Positions 7,431-13,546 of a DNA stretch of 13,546 nucleotides are shown here, piece after piece; position 1 is the stretch's first letter, and every line of letters begins with the position of its first letter. This stretch comes from Pedobacter sp. (GTDB lineage Bacteria > Bacteroidota > Bacteroidia > Sphingobacteriales > Sphingobacteriaceae), in NCBI GenBank assembly GCA_028287885.1, contig JAQBOT010000021.1, positions 1 through 13,546 of the forward strand, given 5' to 3'. The translations under genes and the position numbers were made by a program. The notes under the pieces are model-generated. The model was not told the DNA's origin. It did no database searches and saw nothing but the letters and a program-made list of their open reading frames with translations.

Positions 7431-8603
7431 TTGCAGACACAAGGAAACACCCTAAAGGCATTTTATTTTCAGAACTTTTTCATACTCACATTAGCTTTAC
7501 TCGCGGTAGTGTCTTCAGCTTTTTTGATGACTAAGCATCAGGCAGATTGGACAGAGACTGTGCTTGAAGGTACATTTATGTCTTACGCTTTTCTTGCCTA
7601 CTGGTGGACAAAACGCGCTGAACCTATTACAGGTATCATAATCATACGTTGGCTAAGTTTTCTCTATGTTGTCCTCTCTTATATTTACGCAGTTGACTAT
7701 CACAAAGCAAATGTTTTCGACTTTCTAAAAATATACAAGTCTTATATTTATTTGTTCTTCCTTACCTTTTTGACAAACAAAAGATTAATGACTTACACCG
7801 GCGCAAACCGGCTGATTGTCATCCTGTTTTCACTCTTTCTGCTTAAATATATCCTGATGATTGTTACCGGAAGATCAGACCGGCCCATTGTTTACATGGA
7901 GAACAATTTTGAGCTCATGTTTCTATACGCTTTATATCTAATTAGATATACAGTTACGAAGGAGAAATACCTCTTTTTACTAGGGTTGGTTGGACTAATA
8001 ACGATACTTTCACTCTCCAGGTCATCACTTTTGATGTATAGTGTATTGGTATTATTCGTCATCTATGACTCATTCAAGAAAACCCGAGTTTTCATTATTC
8101 CAGGCGCGGCGATCCTTCTTGGTTCTGTAGCATTTTACATCTTTTCTCAAAGATCATCCAGTTTAGAGCAAGTAGACAGATACCGCTTCATGCTTGTTTG
8201 GTGGTCAAACGTTGAGAATTGGAACTTCTTTCAATGGCTGCTTGGCGCTGAGCGGATTACAGCTTTGAGCCCGGAATCTTGTAGTTATATGAATTATTTT
8301 AAGATGATGTTTAGCTACAAACAGGACGGAACATGTTACTCTGTCGTGCTGCACTCCTTTATTTTCAGGGTGCTCTTTGATCATGGTATTCTAGGCTTTT
8401 TGGCTTTGATGCACGCAGTTTACTTGCTGCTAATTAAAAGTAAAGTGAGAAGGGACGTCACTGTCGTCTTTATTACGATCGTATTGATCAATGGTGTCTC
8501 TGTATCATCATTTAACAATCTTTTTTTCGCGATAAGTATGGTATTTTTGATGACGACAAATACTGAATATCAGACTGTTAGTCCGAAAGAAGAGGAAGAT
8601 TAA
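7431..8603 (+). CDS. Wzy-like O-antigen/exopolysaccharide polymerase, TTG start
   Basis: This very hydrophobic protein of 390 residues should join repeat units on the periplasmic side. I count about 11-12 membrane helices (about 14-33, 47-60, 67-86, 103-117, 126-146, 160-173, 179-193, 199-212, 219-237, 310-335, 341-359, 361-375). A large periplasmic loop at 238-309 contains two Cys (284, 302). LSLSRSSLL (193-201) and LHSFIFRVLFDHGILG (307-322) match conserved features of the Wzy/WaaL family. An upstream in-frame TAG at 7398 leaves only a 30-base interval. The TTG at 7431 follows a GAAGAGGA stretch and is the only common start codon before Met33, which would delete helix 1, so TTG is preferred. 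Primary sequence in this family is poorly conserved, so an O-antigen ligase is an alternative. The locus context favours polymerase. Confidence 0.82.
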   Translation: MQTQGNTLKAFYFQNFFILTLALLAVVSSAFLMTKHQADWTETVLEGTFMSYAFLAYWWTKRAEPITGIIIIRWLSFLYVVLSYIYAVDYHKANVFDFLKIYKSYIYLFFLTFLTNKRLMTYTGANRLIVILFSLFLLKYILMIVTGRSDRPIVYMENNFELMFLYALYLIRYTVTKEKYLFLLGLVGLITILSLSRSSLLMYSVLVLFVIYDSFKKTRVFIIPGAAILLGSVAFYIFSQRSSSLEQVDRYRFMLVWWSNVENWNFFQWLLGAERITALSPESCSYMNYFKMMFSYKQDGTCYSVVLHSFIFRVLFDHGILGFLALMHAVYLLLIKSKVRRDVTVVFITIVLINGVSVSSFNNLFFAISMVFLMTTNTEYQTVSPKEEED

Positions 8604-8653
8604 AAACAAAGGGAAAAACGTTCGGTTATAATCATAAATTAATTTTTTACTTA

Positions 8654-10447
8654 ATGAAATCAGAAATACAACACAATTTTATAGGTTATTTTCAATTCTT
8701 TTACCGTGTATTGCGCATTCGATTTTTGTTTGACTTGTTTTTAAGCACTTGTGTCAGCTTTTTAGACGGGATTGGACTTGCGATGTTTATACCTTTATTA
8801 CAGTCGATGGATAGTTCTGGACAGCCGAGTTCCGGACATTCAATGGGAAAACTTCAGTTCTTGATGGACTTCTTCACCAAATTAAATATCCCGTTGAACA
8901 TTTATACTGTTTTGGTGCTGTTGCTGATATTATTCGTATTAAAGGGTGTTTTAAAGTTTTTCCAACTGAACTCTCAAGTTTCCTTAAAACAAAAGTTCAT
9001 AAAAGATATAAGATATGAATTAACAGATGACCTTCAAGCCCTATCATATAATGGGTTCCTAAAACAGAATGCCGGTAAAATTCAGAATATCATCACGGCT
9101 GAAGTACAAAAGCTACAGGTTGCTTTGAACCATTACTTGAATTCTATCAGTGCGGTTGCAATGTTGATTACTTATGTAATTATGGCTTTTCTTGCAAACT
9201 GGCAGTTCGCTTTGCTGGTAGCCCTTGGATCTGTTCTAACAAATCTTCTATTTAGCCGCTTTGTTAAGGCTGTTAAATCTGCATCTTTTAAAATTTCAAG
9301 TAAAGGAAACGCTTTTAACTCTCACCTTATTGAGGCGGTACACTTCTTCAAATACTTAAAAGCGACCAATCGGTTTGGTGGCTTCTCTAAGAAGATTAAA
9401 GGGGTGATTGAAGAAACAGAAGAGTTAAACCGTCAGATAGGGTATTATCAGGCTATAACAGCGAGTATCAGGGAGCCGATGGTTATGTTTATCGTTGTAG
9501 CAGTTATCATTGTTCAGATTAGGTGGATGGATGGTAACCTCGGATCTGTGATGTTAAGTCTACTGTTGTTTTACCGCGCACTATCGTTTTTGATGAATTA
9601 CCAAAACTGGTGGCAGAGCTTTTTGCAGAACATTGGTGCAATCCAGTCGGTTTCTGCGCTGTCAAAGGAAATGAAAGCGGAAAAGGAAGTATTCAGCGAC
9701 AGAGTTTATAAGGGTTTTACATCATCAATAGAAATTAGGAACTTGCAGTTTAAGTATGGAGAGAATACTGTGCTAAATAACGTAGATCTTTCGATTCCGA
9801 AAAACCATACCATTGCTTTAGTTGGAGAAAGTGGATCTGGAAAAACCACGCTTGCAAACATCATCACTGGAATTTTGCCGATTGCTGGAGGAACTTTTAC
9901 TATAGATGGTGTATCCGTAACGGACTATAATACAGATACGATTAGGAGCACCATAGGTTATATTTCCCAAGAGCCAGTGATCTTTAAAGACAATGTTTTC
10001 AATAATGTAACCTTTTGGGCTGAACCTACTGAGGAGAACGTAAAGCGATTCTGGGAAGTTATTGAAAGGGCATCCCTATCTGATTTCGTAAATAGCTTGA
10101 GCGATCAGGAGAATACCAATATTGGAGATAAAGGAATGCTGATATCAGGTGGACAAAAACAACGGATCTCGATTGCTCGTGAGCTTTATAAAAATGCCGA
10201 GGTTTTAATCTTAGATGAAGCGACATCTGCTCTGGATTCGGAAACCGAATTGTTTATTCAGAAGAACATTGAAAAGCTCCAGGGTAATTACACTATTATC
10301 ATCATTGCACACAGATTGTCTACAATTAAAAAGGCCGACAAGATTTACATGTTGGAAAAAGGTAGGGTTAGCTACAGTGGTACTTTTGATGAATTAACAG
10401 AGAAGTCCAGCAGATTCAAACGAATGGTTTCATTACAGCAGATATAA
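8654..10447 (+). CDS. ABC exporter (fused TMD-NBD), possible PglK/MsbA-like lipid-linked oligosaccharide flippase
   Basis: This is a 597-residue half-transporter that should work as a homodimer in the inner membrane. The first roughly 330 residues form six helices of the exporter type (about 24-50, 82-103, 160-182, 184-203, 270-290, 296-316). The nucleotide-binding domain is complete: Walker A GESGSGKTT (391-399), Q-loop Gln439 in YISQEPVIF, signature ISGGQKQR (497-504), Walker B VLILDE (517-522), D-loop SALD (525-528) and H-loop His553 in IIAHRLST. No peptidase domain is present, so it is not a bacteriocin exporter. Between a Wzy and more glycosyltransferase genes, and with no Wzx gene in sight, the simplest role is flipping undecaprenyl-linked repeat units, as PglK does in protein glycosylation. 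General lipid (MsbA-like) export is the alternative. The transporter class is certain; the substrate is inferred. Confidence 0.92.
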   Translation: MKSEIQHNFIGYFQFFYRVLRIRFLFDLFLSTCVSFLDGIGLAMFIPLLQSMDSSGQPSSGHSMGKLQFLMDFFTKLNIPLNIYTVLVLLLILFVLKGVLKFFQLNSQVSLKQKFIKDIRYELTDDLQALSYNGFLKQNAGKIQNIITAEVQKLQVALNHYLNSISAVAMLITYVIMAFLANWQFALLVALGSVLTNLLFSRFVKAVKSASFKISSKGNAFNSHLIEAVHFFKYLKATNRFGGFSKKIKGVIEETEELNRQIGYYQAITASIREPMVMFIVVAVIIVQIRWMDGNLGSVMLSLLLFYRALSFLMNYQNWWQSFLQNIGAIQSVSALSKEMKAEKEVFSDRVYKGFTSSIEIRNLQFKYGENTVLNNVDLSIPKNHTIALVGESGSGKTTLANIITGILPIAGGTFTIDGVSVTDYNTDTIRSTIGYISQEPVIFKDNVFNNVTFWAEPTEENVKRFWEVIERASLSDFVNSLSDQENTNIGDKGMLISGGQKQRISIARELYKNAEVLILDEATSALDSETELFIQKNIEKLQGNYTIIIIAHRLSTIKKADKIYMLEKGRVSYSGTFDELTEKSSRFKRMVSLQQI

Positions 10448-10654
10448 TAGGCAAATGATCTGTATAAAATTTTGTGACTGATGTGATTCTTTCTGAGATC
10501 TCTTTGTGCATTTGTGTAAATTATTTTCGGCCCATGGAAGTATTTAATTTTGACGTGGTGAACACAAATGCTAACTCATTGATTATGAAATTTTGTGAAA
10601 TAAGAATTAATAAAGCATTTATCCAATAACTAAGTAGAGCCTAGTGTCTCTAAT
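10448..10654 (+). promoter_or_regulatory. AT-rich intergenic region with candidate promoter and repeats
   Basis: This 207-base gap splits the two gene blocks. TAATTTTG (10545-10552) is an exact match to the Bacteroidota TAnnTTTG box, about 100 bases before the next start. The upstream TTTG-like element is weak (TTTT at 10524-10527, 17 bases away). A perfect 10-base inverted repeat flanks the box: GCATTTGTGT at 10508-10517 and ACACAAATGC at 10562-10571. An 11-base direct repeat, AAATTTTGTGA, occurs at 10467-10477 and 10588-10598. No terminator-like hairpin with a T-tract is seen after the ABC gene. The region probably carries a secondary promoter for the GT4-TagD-TagB genes. Confidence 0.35.
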
Positions 10655-11770
10655 ATGACGATGAAAAAGTTGATAATTTGTATTCCATCATTAAGACTAG
10701 GCGGTGCTGCGAAGATCGCGCTAAATCTGTGTGAATACTTTTCAGAGAATGATACTAAGGTAACCTTGCTTCTTACGGGCGGTCCCGAGCGTGAACAAGT
10801 GTTTAAAGATATACCCAATGGAGTAGATGTTATTACGTTTCCTAAACATCACTCCAGCCGTGTTCTAAACCTATTCAACAAAATACTCTGGATAGCCTCT
10901 TATTTTAAAAAGATTAAGCCGGACGCAATCTTAGCTGTTCGCCATGATGCCACAGTACCAAGTTCGATTGCATGGCGACTTAGTAGTAGAACGGGTAAGT
11001 TTTTTATCCGTGAAATAAACCCAATTAGATTAACCTTGCACCGAAATGGGATAATGGTGAGAATGATACAAAATGCATATTCTTCCGCAACCGGGATAAT
11101 TGCAAATTCTAAAGATGTACTTGCATCATTGAAAGAAAAGAAATGGGTGAGCGAAAACAAGTTGTTTTCAATCGATAATCCGGTATTAACAAAAAGCTTC
11201 TATGGTAAAGTAGCCGAAGTTGTTGAGGATCCTTGGTTGAATGAGCCGGACATACCGCTTATTATCACCATCGGAAGGCTTCAAAAGATGAAGGCACATG
11301 ATACCCTAATAAAAGCCTTTAAAATTGTCAGAAAAAAGGTAAATTGTAGATTGATGATCATTGGCGAAGGTGAGGAACATGAAAGTTTACAGAAATTGAT
11401 TGATAGTCTCGGTTTGACATCCAGTGTGCGGTTGACTGGCGGAATGGAAAATCCGTATCCTTTTCTAAAAGCAGCCGAGGTCTTTGTACTTACGTCAGTT
11501 TACGAAGGTTTCGGGAATGTTTTGGTCGAAGCGCTTGCGTTGGGAAAGAAGATTGTGTCCACAAACTGTGTTGGAGGACCAGCCTATATCCTGAATCAGG
11601 GGGAATATGGCGCTTTGGTAAACGTTGGGGGAGTTGAACAGATAGCTCAGGCAATCTTGAATAAGTTAAGTTCTTTAGTCGATGCGGACAAACTGGTTCA
11701 AAGAGGGAAGGAGTTTTCAGTCGAAGTTGTTGGTAGAAAGTATAGTAATGTAATGTTTGCAAAAAATTAA
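10655..11770 (+). CDS. Family 4 glycosyltransferase (GT-B fold, retaining)
   Basis: This cytoplasmic enzyme should add a further sugar to the lipid-linked repeat unit. It has 371 residues and both Rossmann halves. The N-terminal half begins IICIPSLRLGGAAKIALNL (7-25), with the Gly-Gly loop expected for acceptor and donor contact. The C-terminal half has TIGRLQKMKAHDTLIKAF (205-222), LMIIGEGEE (233-241) and the EX7E motif as YEGFGNVLVEAL (283-294; Glu284 and Glu292), which binds the nucleotide-sugar. SVRLTGGMENPYPFLKAAEV (257-276) is also typical. The start at 10655 (MTMKK) or 10661 (MKK) makes only two residues' difference. The stop is 4 bases before the cytidylyltransferase gene, which suggests co-transcription with it. 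The GT4 family call is firm; donor and linkage are unknown. Confidence 0.92.
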   Translation: MTMKKLIICIPSLRLGGAAKIALNLCEYFSENDTKVTLLLTGGPEREQVFKDIPNGVDVITFPKHHSSRVLNLFNKILWIASYFKKIKPDAILAVRHDATVPSSIAWRLSSRTGKFFIREINPIRLTLHRNGIMVRMIQNAYSSATGIIANSKDVLASLKEKKWVSENKLFSIDNPVLTKSFYGKVAEVVEDPWLNEPDIPLIITIGRLQKMKAHDTLIKAFKIVRKKVNCRLMIIGEGEEHESLQKLIDSLGLTSSVRLTGGMENPYPFLKAAEVFVLTSVYEGFGNVLVEALALGKKIVSTNCVGGPAYILNQGEYGALVNVGGVEQIAQAILNKLSSLVDADKLVQRGKEFSVEVVGRKYSNVMFAKN

Positions 11771-11774
11771 TATT

Positions 11775-12212
11775 ATGGGAAAAACAATTGGGTACACCAC
11801 TGGGGTTTTTGACTTGTTCCATATCGGACACTTAAATATTCTAAAAAACGCAAGGAAACAATGTGACGAGCTTATTGTGGGCATAACCACAGATGAGCTT
11901 TGTTACGAGCTCAAAAACAAGATGCCAATTATCCCCTTTTCGGAGCGCGTTGCAATTTTAGAGGCATTAAGGATTGTTGATCGTGTTGTACCACAGATTA
12001 CAATTGATGAGATTCATGATTGTGAACGCTTTCATTTCCATAAGATATTTAAAGGGAGCGATTGGAAAGGTAGTCCGAAGTGGGATAACCTTGAAGTCCA
12101 ATTTGCCCAATTCGGCGTTGAAGTTGTATATTTCGATTATACTGAGACAACATCAAGTTCATTGATCCGATCCATATTAAATAAGATGCATGCTGAAGAA
12201 TTACAAAAATAA
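11775..12212 (+). CDS. Glycerol-3-phosphate cytidylyltransferase-like enzyme (TagD family)
   Basis: This small soluble enzyme should join CTP and a phosphorylated polyol, most likely sn-glycerol-3-phosphate, to make CDP-glycerol and pyrophosphate. Nucleotidyltransferase motifs are clear: GVFDLFHIGHLNIL (10-23) with the HxGH signature as HIGH (16-19), VGITTDE (35-41), a KGSDWKGSPKW segment (93-103), and a TETTSSSLIR segment (123-132) standing for the ISTS-x-x-R motif. At 145 residues it has the size of TagD-type enzymes. I chose the ATG at 11775, 4 bases after the previous stop, because the reading begins directly at the beta strand. An in-frame ATG at 11757 lies within the GT4 gene. The next gene encodes a CDP-glycerol-using transferase, which strongly supports this substrate. 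CDP-ribitol or another CDP-alcohol cannot be excluded. Confidence 0.85.
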   Translation: MGKTIGYTTGVFDLFHIGHLNILKNARKQCDELIVGITTDELCYELKNKMPIIPFSERVAILEALRIVDRVVPQITIDEIHDCERFHFHKIFKGSDWKGSPKWDNLEVQFAQFGVEVVYFDYTETTSSSLIRSILNKMHAEELQK

Positions 12213-12238
12213 TTATATACGCTCAAACGAACTTATTC

Positions 12239-13435
12239 ATGAACTTAACTGCACGGTTAAAAAAGGTATGGTTTATCTTTCTTTCCAAAATAATCGGCCT
12301 GTTTGTAAACAATAAAGGGTCAGAGATTATCTTATTTGGTGCTAGGGATGGACAATATTACATGGATAATAGCCGTGCACTTTTTGAATGGTTCATAAAT
12401 CACCAGAAGCGGGGATCCTATTATTGGATGACTTCAAGTCCGCTTGTTTACAAATATCTAAAGTCCAAAAACAGGCCCGTTGCTAGAATTGACAGCATCG
12501 AGGGTGTAATGCTATTGAATAAAGCAAAGTACGCGTTCTATTCGAACCGGCTTTTAGATTTTGCAGTCCACCATATGGCTGTACCCAGCGCATTAAAAAT
12601 TATTTTTCTAAGTCATGGACAGTCTGTTAAGAATACCAGACTTGCAGTAAACACCGGCATTGACAGGGGATATCAGCGTGATACGATGAAAGCCTCCGCT
12701 CAAATGGCATTTGCTGTTACTACTTCACCCTTTATGGCCCAAGTGCAGGCGAAGAGTAATGGCTTGAATCCAGAATCTTATGAGCTTACCGGATTTCCGA
12801 GGAACGACTGGATGTTCAATCCGCCTGAAGAAGCTTATAAAGAATGGAAGTCATTCACCGGCGGTAGGAAATACAGTAAGGTAATTCTTTATGCGCCGAC
12901 GTGGCGCCGGAATGAACCAAAAACAATGATGTTTCCTTTCAAAGATTTCGACGCAGTGCAGCTGGCAAAGTACGTCCAGGAAAATAACATACTTCTCTTA
13001 CTAAGACCCCATGTTCAGGAGCTAACAAATAATCCGAAGTGCAGAGCGGTTATTGACCAGCTTACGGCATTGACGGGAAATATACGTTTGGCAACGATCA
13101 GGCATTTTGTTGAAGCTAATTTTTTGTTGCCTTTTGTTGATGCCTTGATAAGTGACTACTCATCCATATATCATGACTTTCTTTTGCTTGACAGGCCAAT
13201 GTACTTTATACCGTATGACCTAAATAGCTTTGACCAAGTGAATGGATTTAAATACCCTTATCGGGAGAACTTACCTGGTCCAATGATAAATACCCAAGAG
13301 GAATTTATATCAGAACTAAATAATTTAAAAAATAATGTCGACTATTATTCTAGTCACCGGGCGAAATTACGTGCAATGATCTATACACATGTAGACGGGA
13401 AATCTTGTGAAAGGCTTGCCAAAATCCTGGATTAA
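12239..13435 (+). CDS. CDP-glycerol glycerophosphotransferase-like protein (TagB/TagF family)
   Basis: This peripheral membrane enzyme should transfer glycerol phosphate (or a similar polyol phosphate) from the CDP-polyol to a lipid-linked glycan. It has 398 residues, about the size of TagB and shorter than the polymerase TagF, so a single-addition decorating enzyme is plausible. Family motifs appear in order: LFGARDGQYYMDNSRALFEW (32-51), LSHGQSVKN (124-132; His126 equivalent to the catalytic HG motif), GFPRND (185-190), LYAPTWRR (217-224), LLLLRPHV (252-259), LISDYSSIYHDFLLLDRP (303-320; the second essential His/Asp-Ser region) and LPGPM (345-349). An N-terminal amphipathic/hydrophobic stretch (about 9-24) could attach it to the membrane. 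It lies 26 bases after the cytidylyltransferase gene. The final five sense codons and the stop lie inside the terminal palindrome, but the stop is on the left, trustworthy arm. Confidence 0.9.
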   Translation: MNLTARLKKVWFIFLSKIIGLFVNNKGSEIILFGARDGQYYMDNSRALFEWFINHQKRGSYYWMTSSPLVYKYLKSKNRPVARIDSIEGVMLLNKAKYAFYSNRLLDFAVHHMAVPSALKIIFLSHGQSVKNTRLAVNTGIDRGYQRDTMKASAQMAFAVTTSPFMAQVQAKSNGLNPESYELTGFPRNDWMFNPPEEAYKEWKSFTGGRKYSKVILYAPTWRRNEPKTMMFPFKDFDAVQLAKYVQENNILLLLRPHVQELTNNPKCRAVIDQLTALTGNIRLATIRHFVEANFLLPFVDALISDYSSIYHDFLLLDRPMYFIPYDLNSFDQVNGFKYPYRENLPGPMINTQEEFISELNNLKNNVDYYSSHRAKLRAMIYTHVDGKSCERLAKILD

Positions 13436-13546
13436 CGGCGAAATGTTGTAAAAAAAACGGTAAGTAAAAAGGCCATGCAATTAATTGCATGGCCTTTTTA
13501 CTTACCGTTTTTTTTACAACATTTCGCCGTTAATCCAGGATTTTGG
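13419..13546. repeat. Perfect 128-base palindrome at the window end (probable contig-end fold-back)
   Basis: Bases 13419-13482 are the exact reverse complement of 13483-13546: 64 bases per arm, no mismatch, no unpaired centre. The left arm contains the last codons and stop of the TagB-like gene, so the right arm (13530-13546) repeats coding sequence backwards. The total of 128 equals k+1 for an assembler k-mer of 127, the size of a self-complementary edge in a de Bruijn graph. The inner part is a natural terminator stem; the outer part is probably artificial. Confidence 0.9.
13466..13499 (+). terminator. Strong intrinsic, bidirectional-looking terminator
   Basis: An uninterrupted stem, AAAAAGGCCATGCAA pairing with TTGCATGGCCTTTTT around TTAA, lies 30 bases after the last stop. 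The GC-containing stem ends in a T-tract, with an A-tract on the other side, so it could work in both directions. The left half is safely genomic. The right half also reads as its exact complement, which is expected for a terminator but overlaps the suspected fold-back. Confidence 0.75.

Noticed and set aside
11757..11774. Earlier start of the TagD-like protein overlapping the GT4 gene
   Set aside because: The ATG at 11775 begins directly at the conserved beta strand and HIGH region, with normal 4-base spacing; the extra six residues add nothing recognisable.
13483..13546. Start of a convergent gene copy on the minus strand
   Set aside because: The right arm is an exact reverse complement of the left arm, including stop and last codons. 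A second identical gene end meeting at one terminator is far less likely than an assembly fold-back.
1..13546. CRISPR array, tRNA/rRNA gene, insertion sequence or prophage
   Set aside because: No spaced direct repeats, tRNA-like cloverleaf, transposase or integrase frame, or terminal repeats of a mobile element were seen.

Overview
The window looks like part of an exopolysaccharide or capsule assembly locus from a Bacteroidota bacterium, most likely of the Sphingobacteriales type (Pedobacter-like). The taxonomic call is inference. It rests on moderately AT-rich DNA, poor Shine-Dalgarno sequences, a lipoprotein Wza with a short SSC lipobox, a Wzc kinase with a repetitive Gly-Tyr tail, and a Wzi/RemB-like outer-membrane protein beside them. 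All recognisable genes are on the + strand and most are tightly packed.

Layout. Bases 1-675 hold the 3' end of a Wzi/RemB-like outer-membrane beta-barrel gene. Bases 794-1873 encode a WecA/TagO-type polyprenyl-phosphate HexNAc-1-phosphate transferase, the likely initiating enzyme. A 385-base spacer with no convincing gene follows. Next come the export pair: a Wza-family lipoprotein (2259-3056) and a Wzc-type chain-length regulator fused to a BY-kinase (3119-5476). A compact block (5607-10447) encodes a GT2 glycosyltransferase, a split Alg14/Alg13-type glycosyltransferase, a Wzy-like polymerase with a TTG start, and a full-length ABC exporter. After a 207-base AT-rich gap with candidate regulatory repeats, a second block (10655-13435) encodes a GT4 glycosyltransferase, a glycerol-3-phosphate cytidylyltransferase-like protein (TagD-like) and a CDP-glycerol glycerophosphotransferase-like protein (TagB/TagF-like).

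Inferred pathway. WecA/TagO loads a HexNAc-1-phosphate on undecaprenyl phosphate. GT2, the Alg14/13 pair and GT4 extend the repeat unit. The TagD-like enzyme makes CDP-glycerol (or a related CDP-polyol), and the TagB-like enzyme attaches the polyol phosphate. The lipid-linked unit is flipped, polymerised by Wzy, and exported through Wzc, Wza and the Wzi-like protein. No Wzx flippase is visible, and the ABC exporter sits where one would be expected. This suggests a hybrid with a PglK-like ABC flippase, and a phosphoglycerol-decorated polymer in a Gram-negative bacterium.

The last 128 bases form a perfect palindrome that includes the last codons of the final gene and ends exactly at the window edge. 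Its core is a genuine-looking strong terminator. The full palindrome is most simply explained as a contig-end fold-back assembly artefact, so the sequence beyond about 13483 should not be trusted as genomic order.
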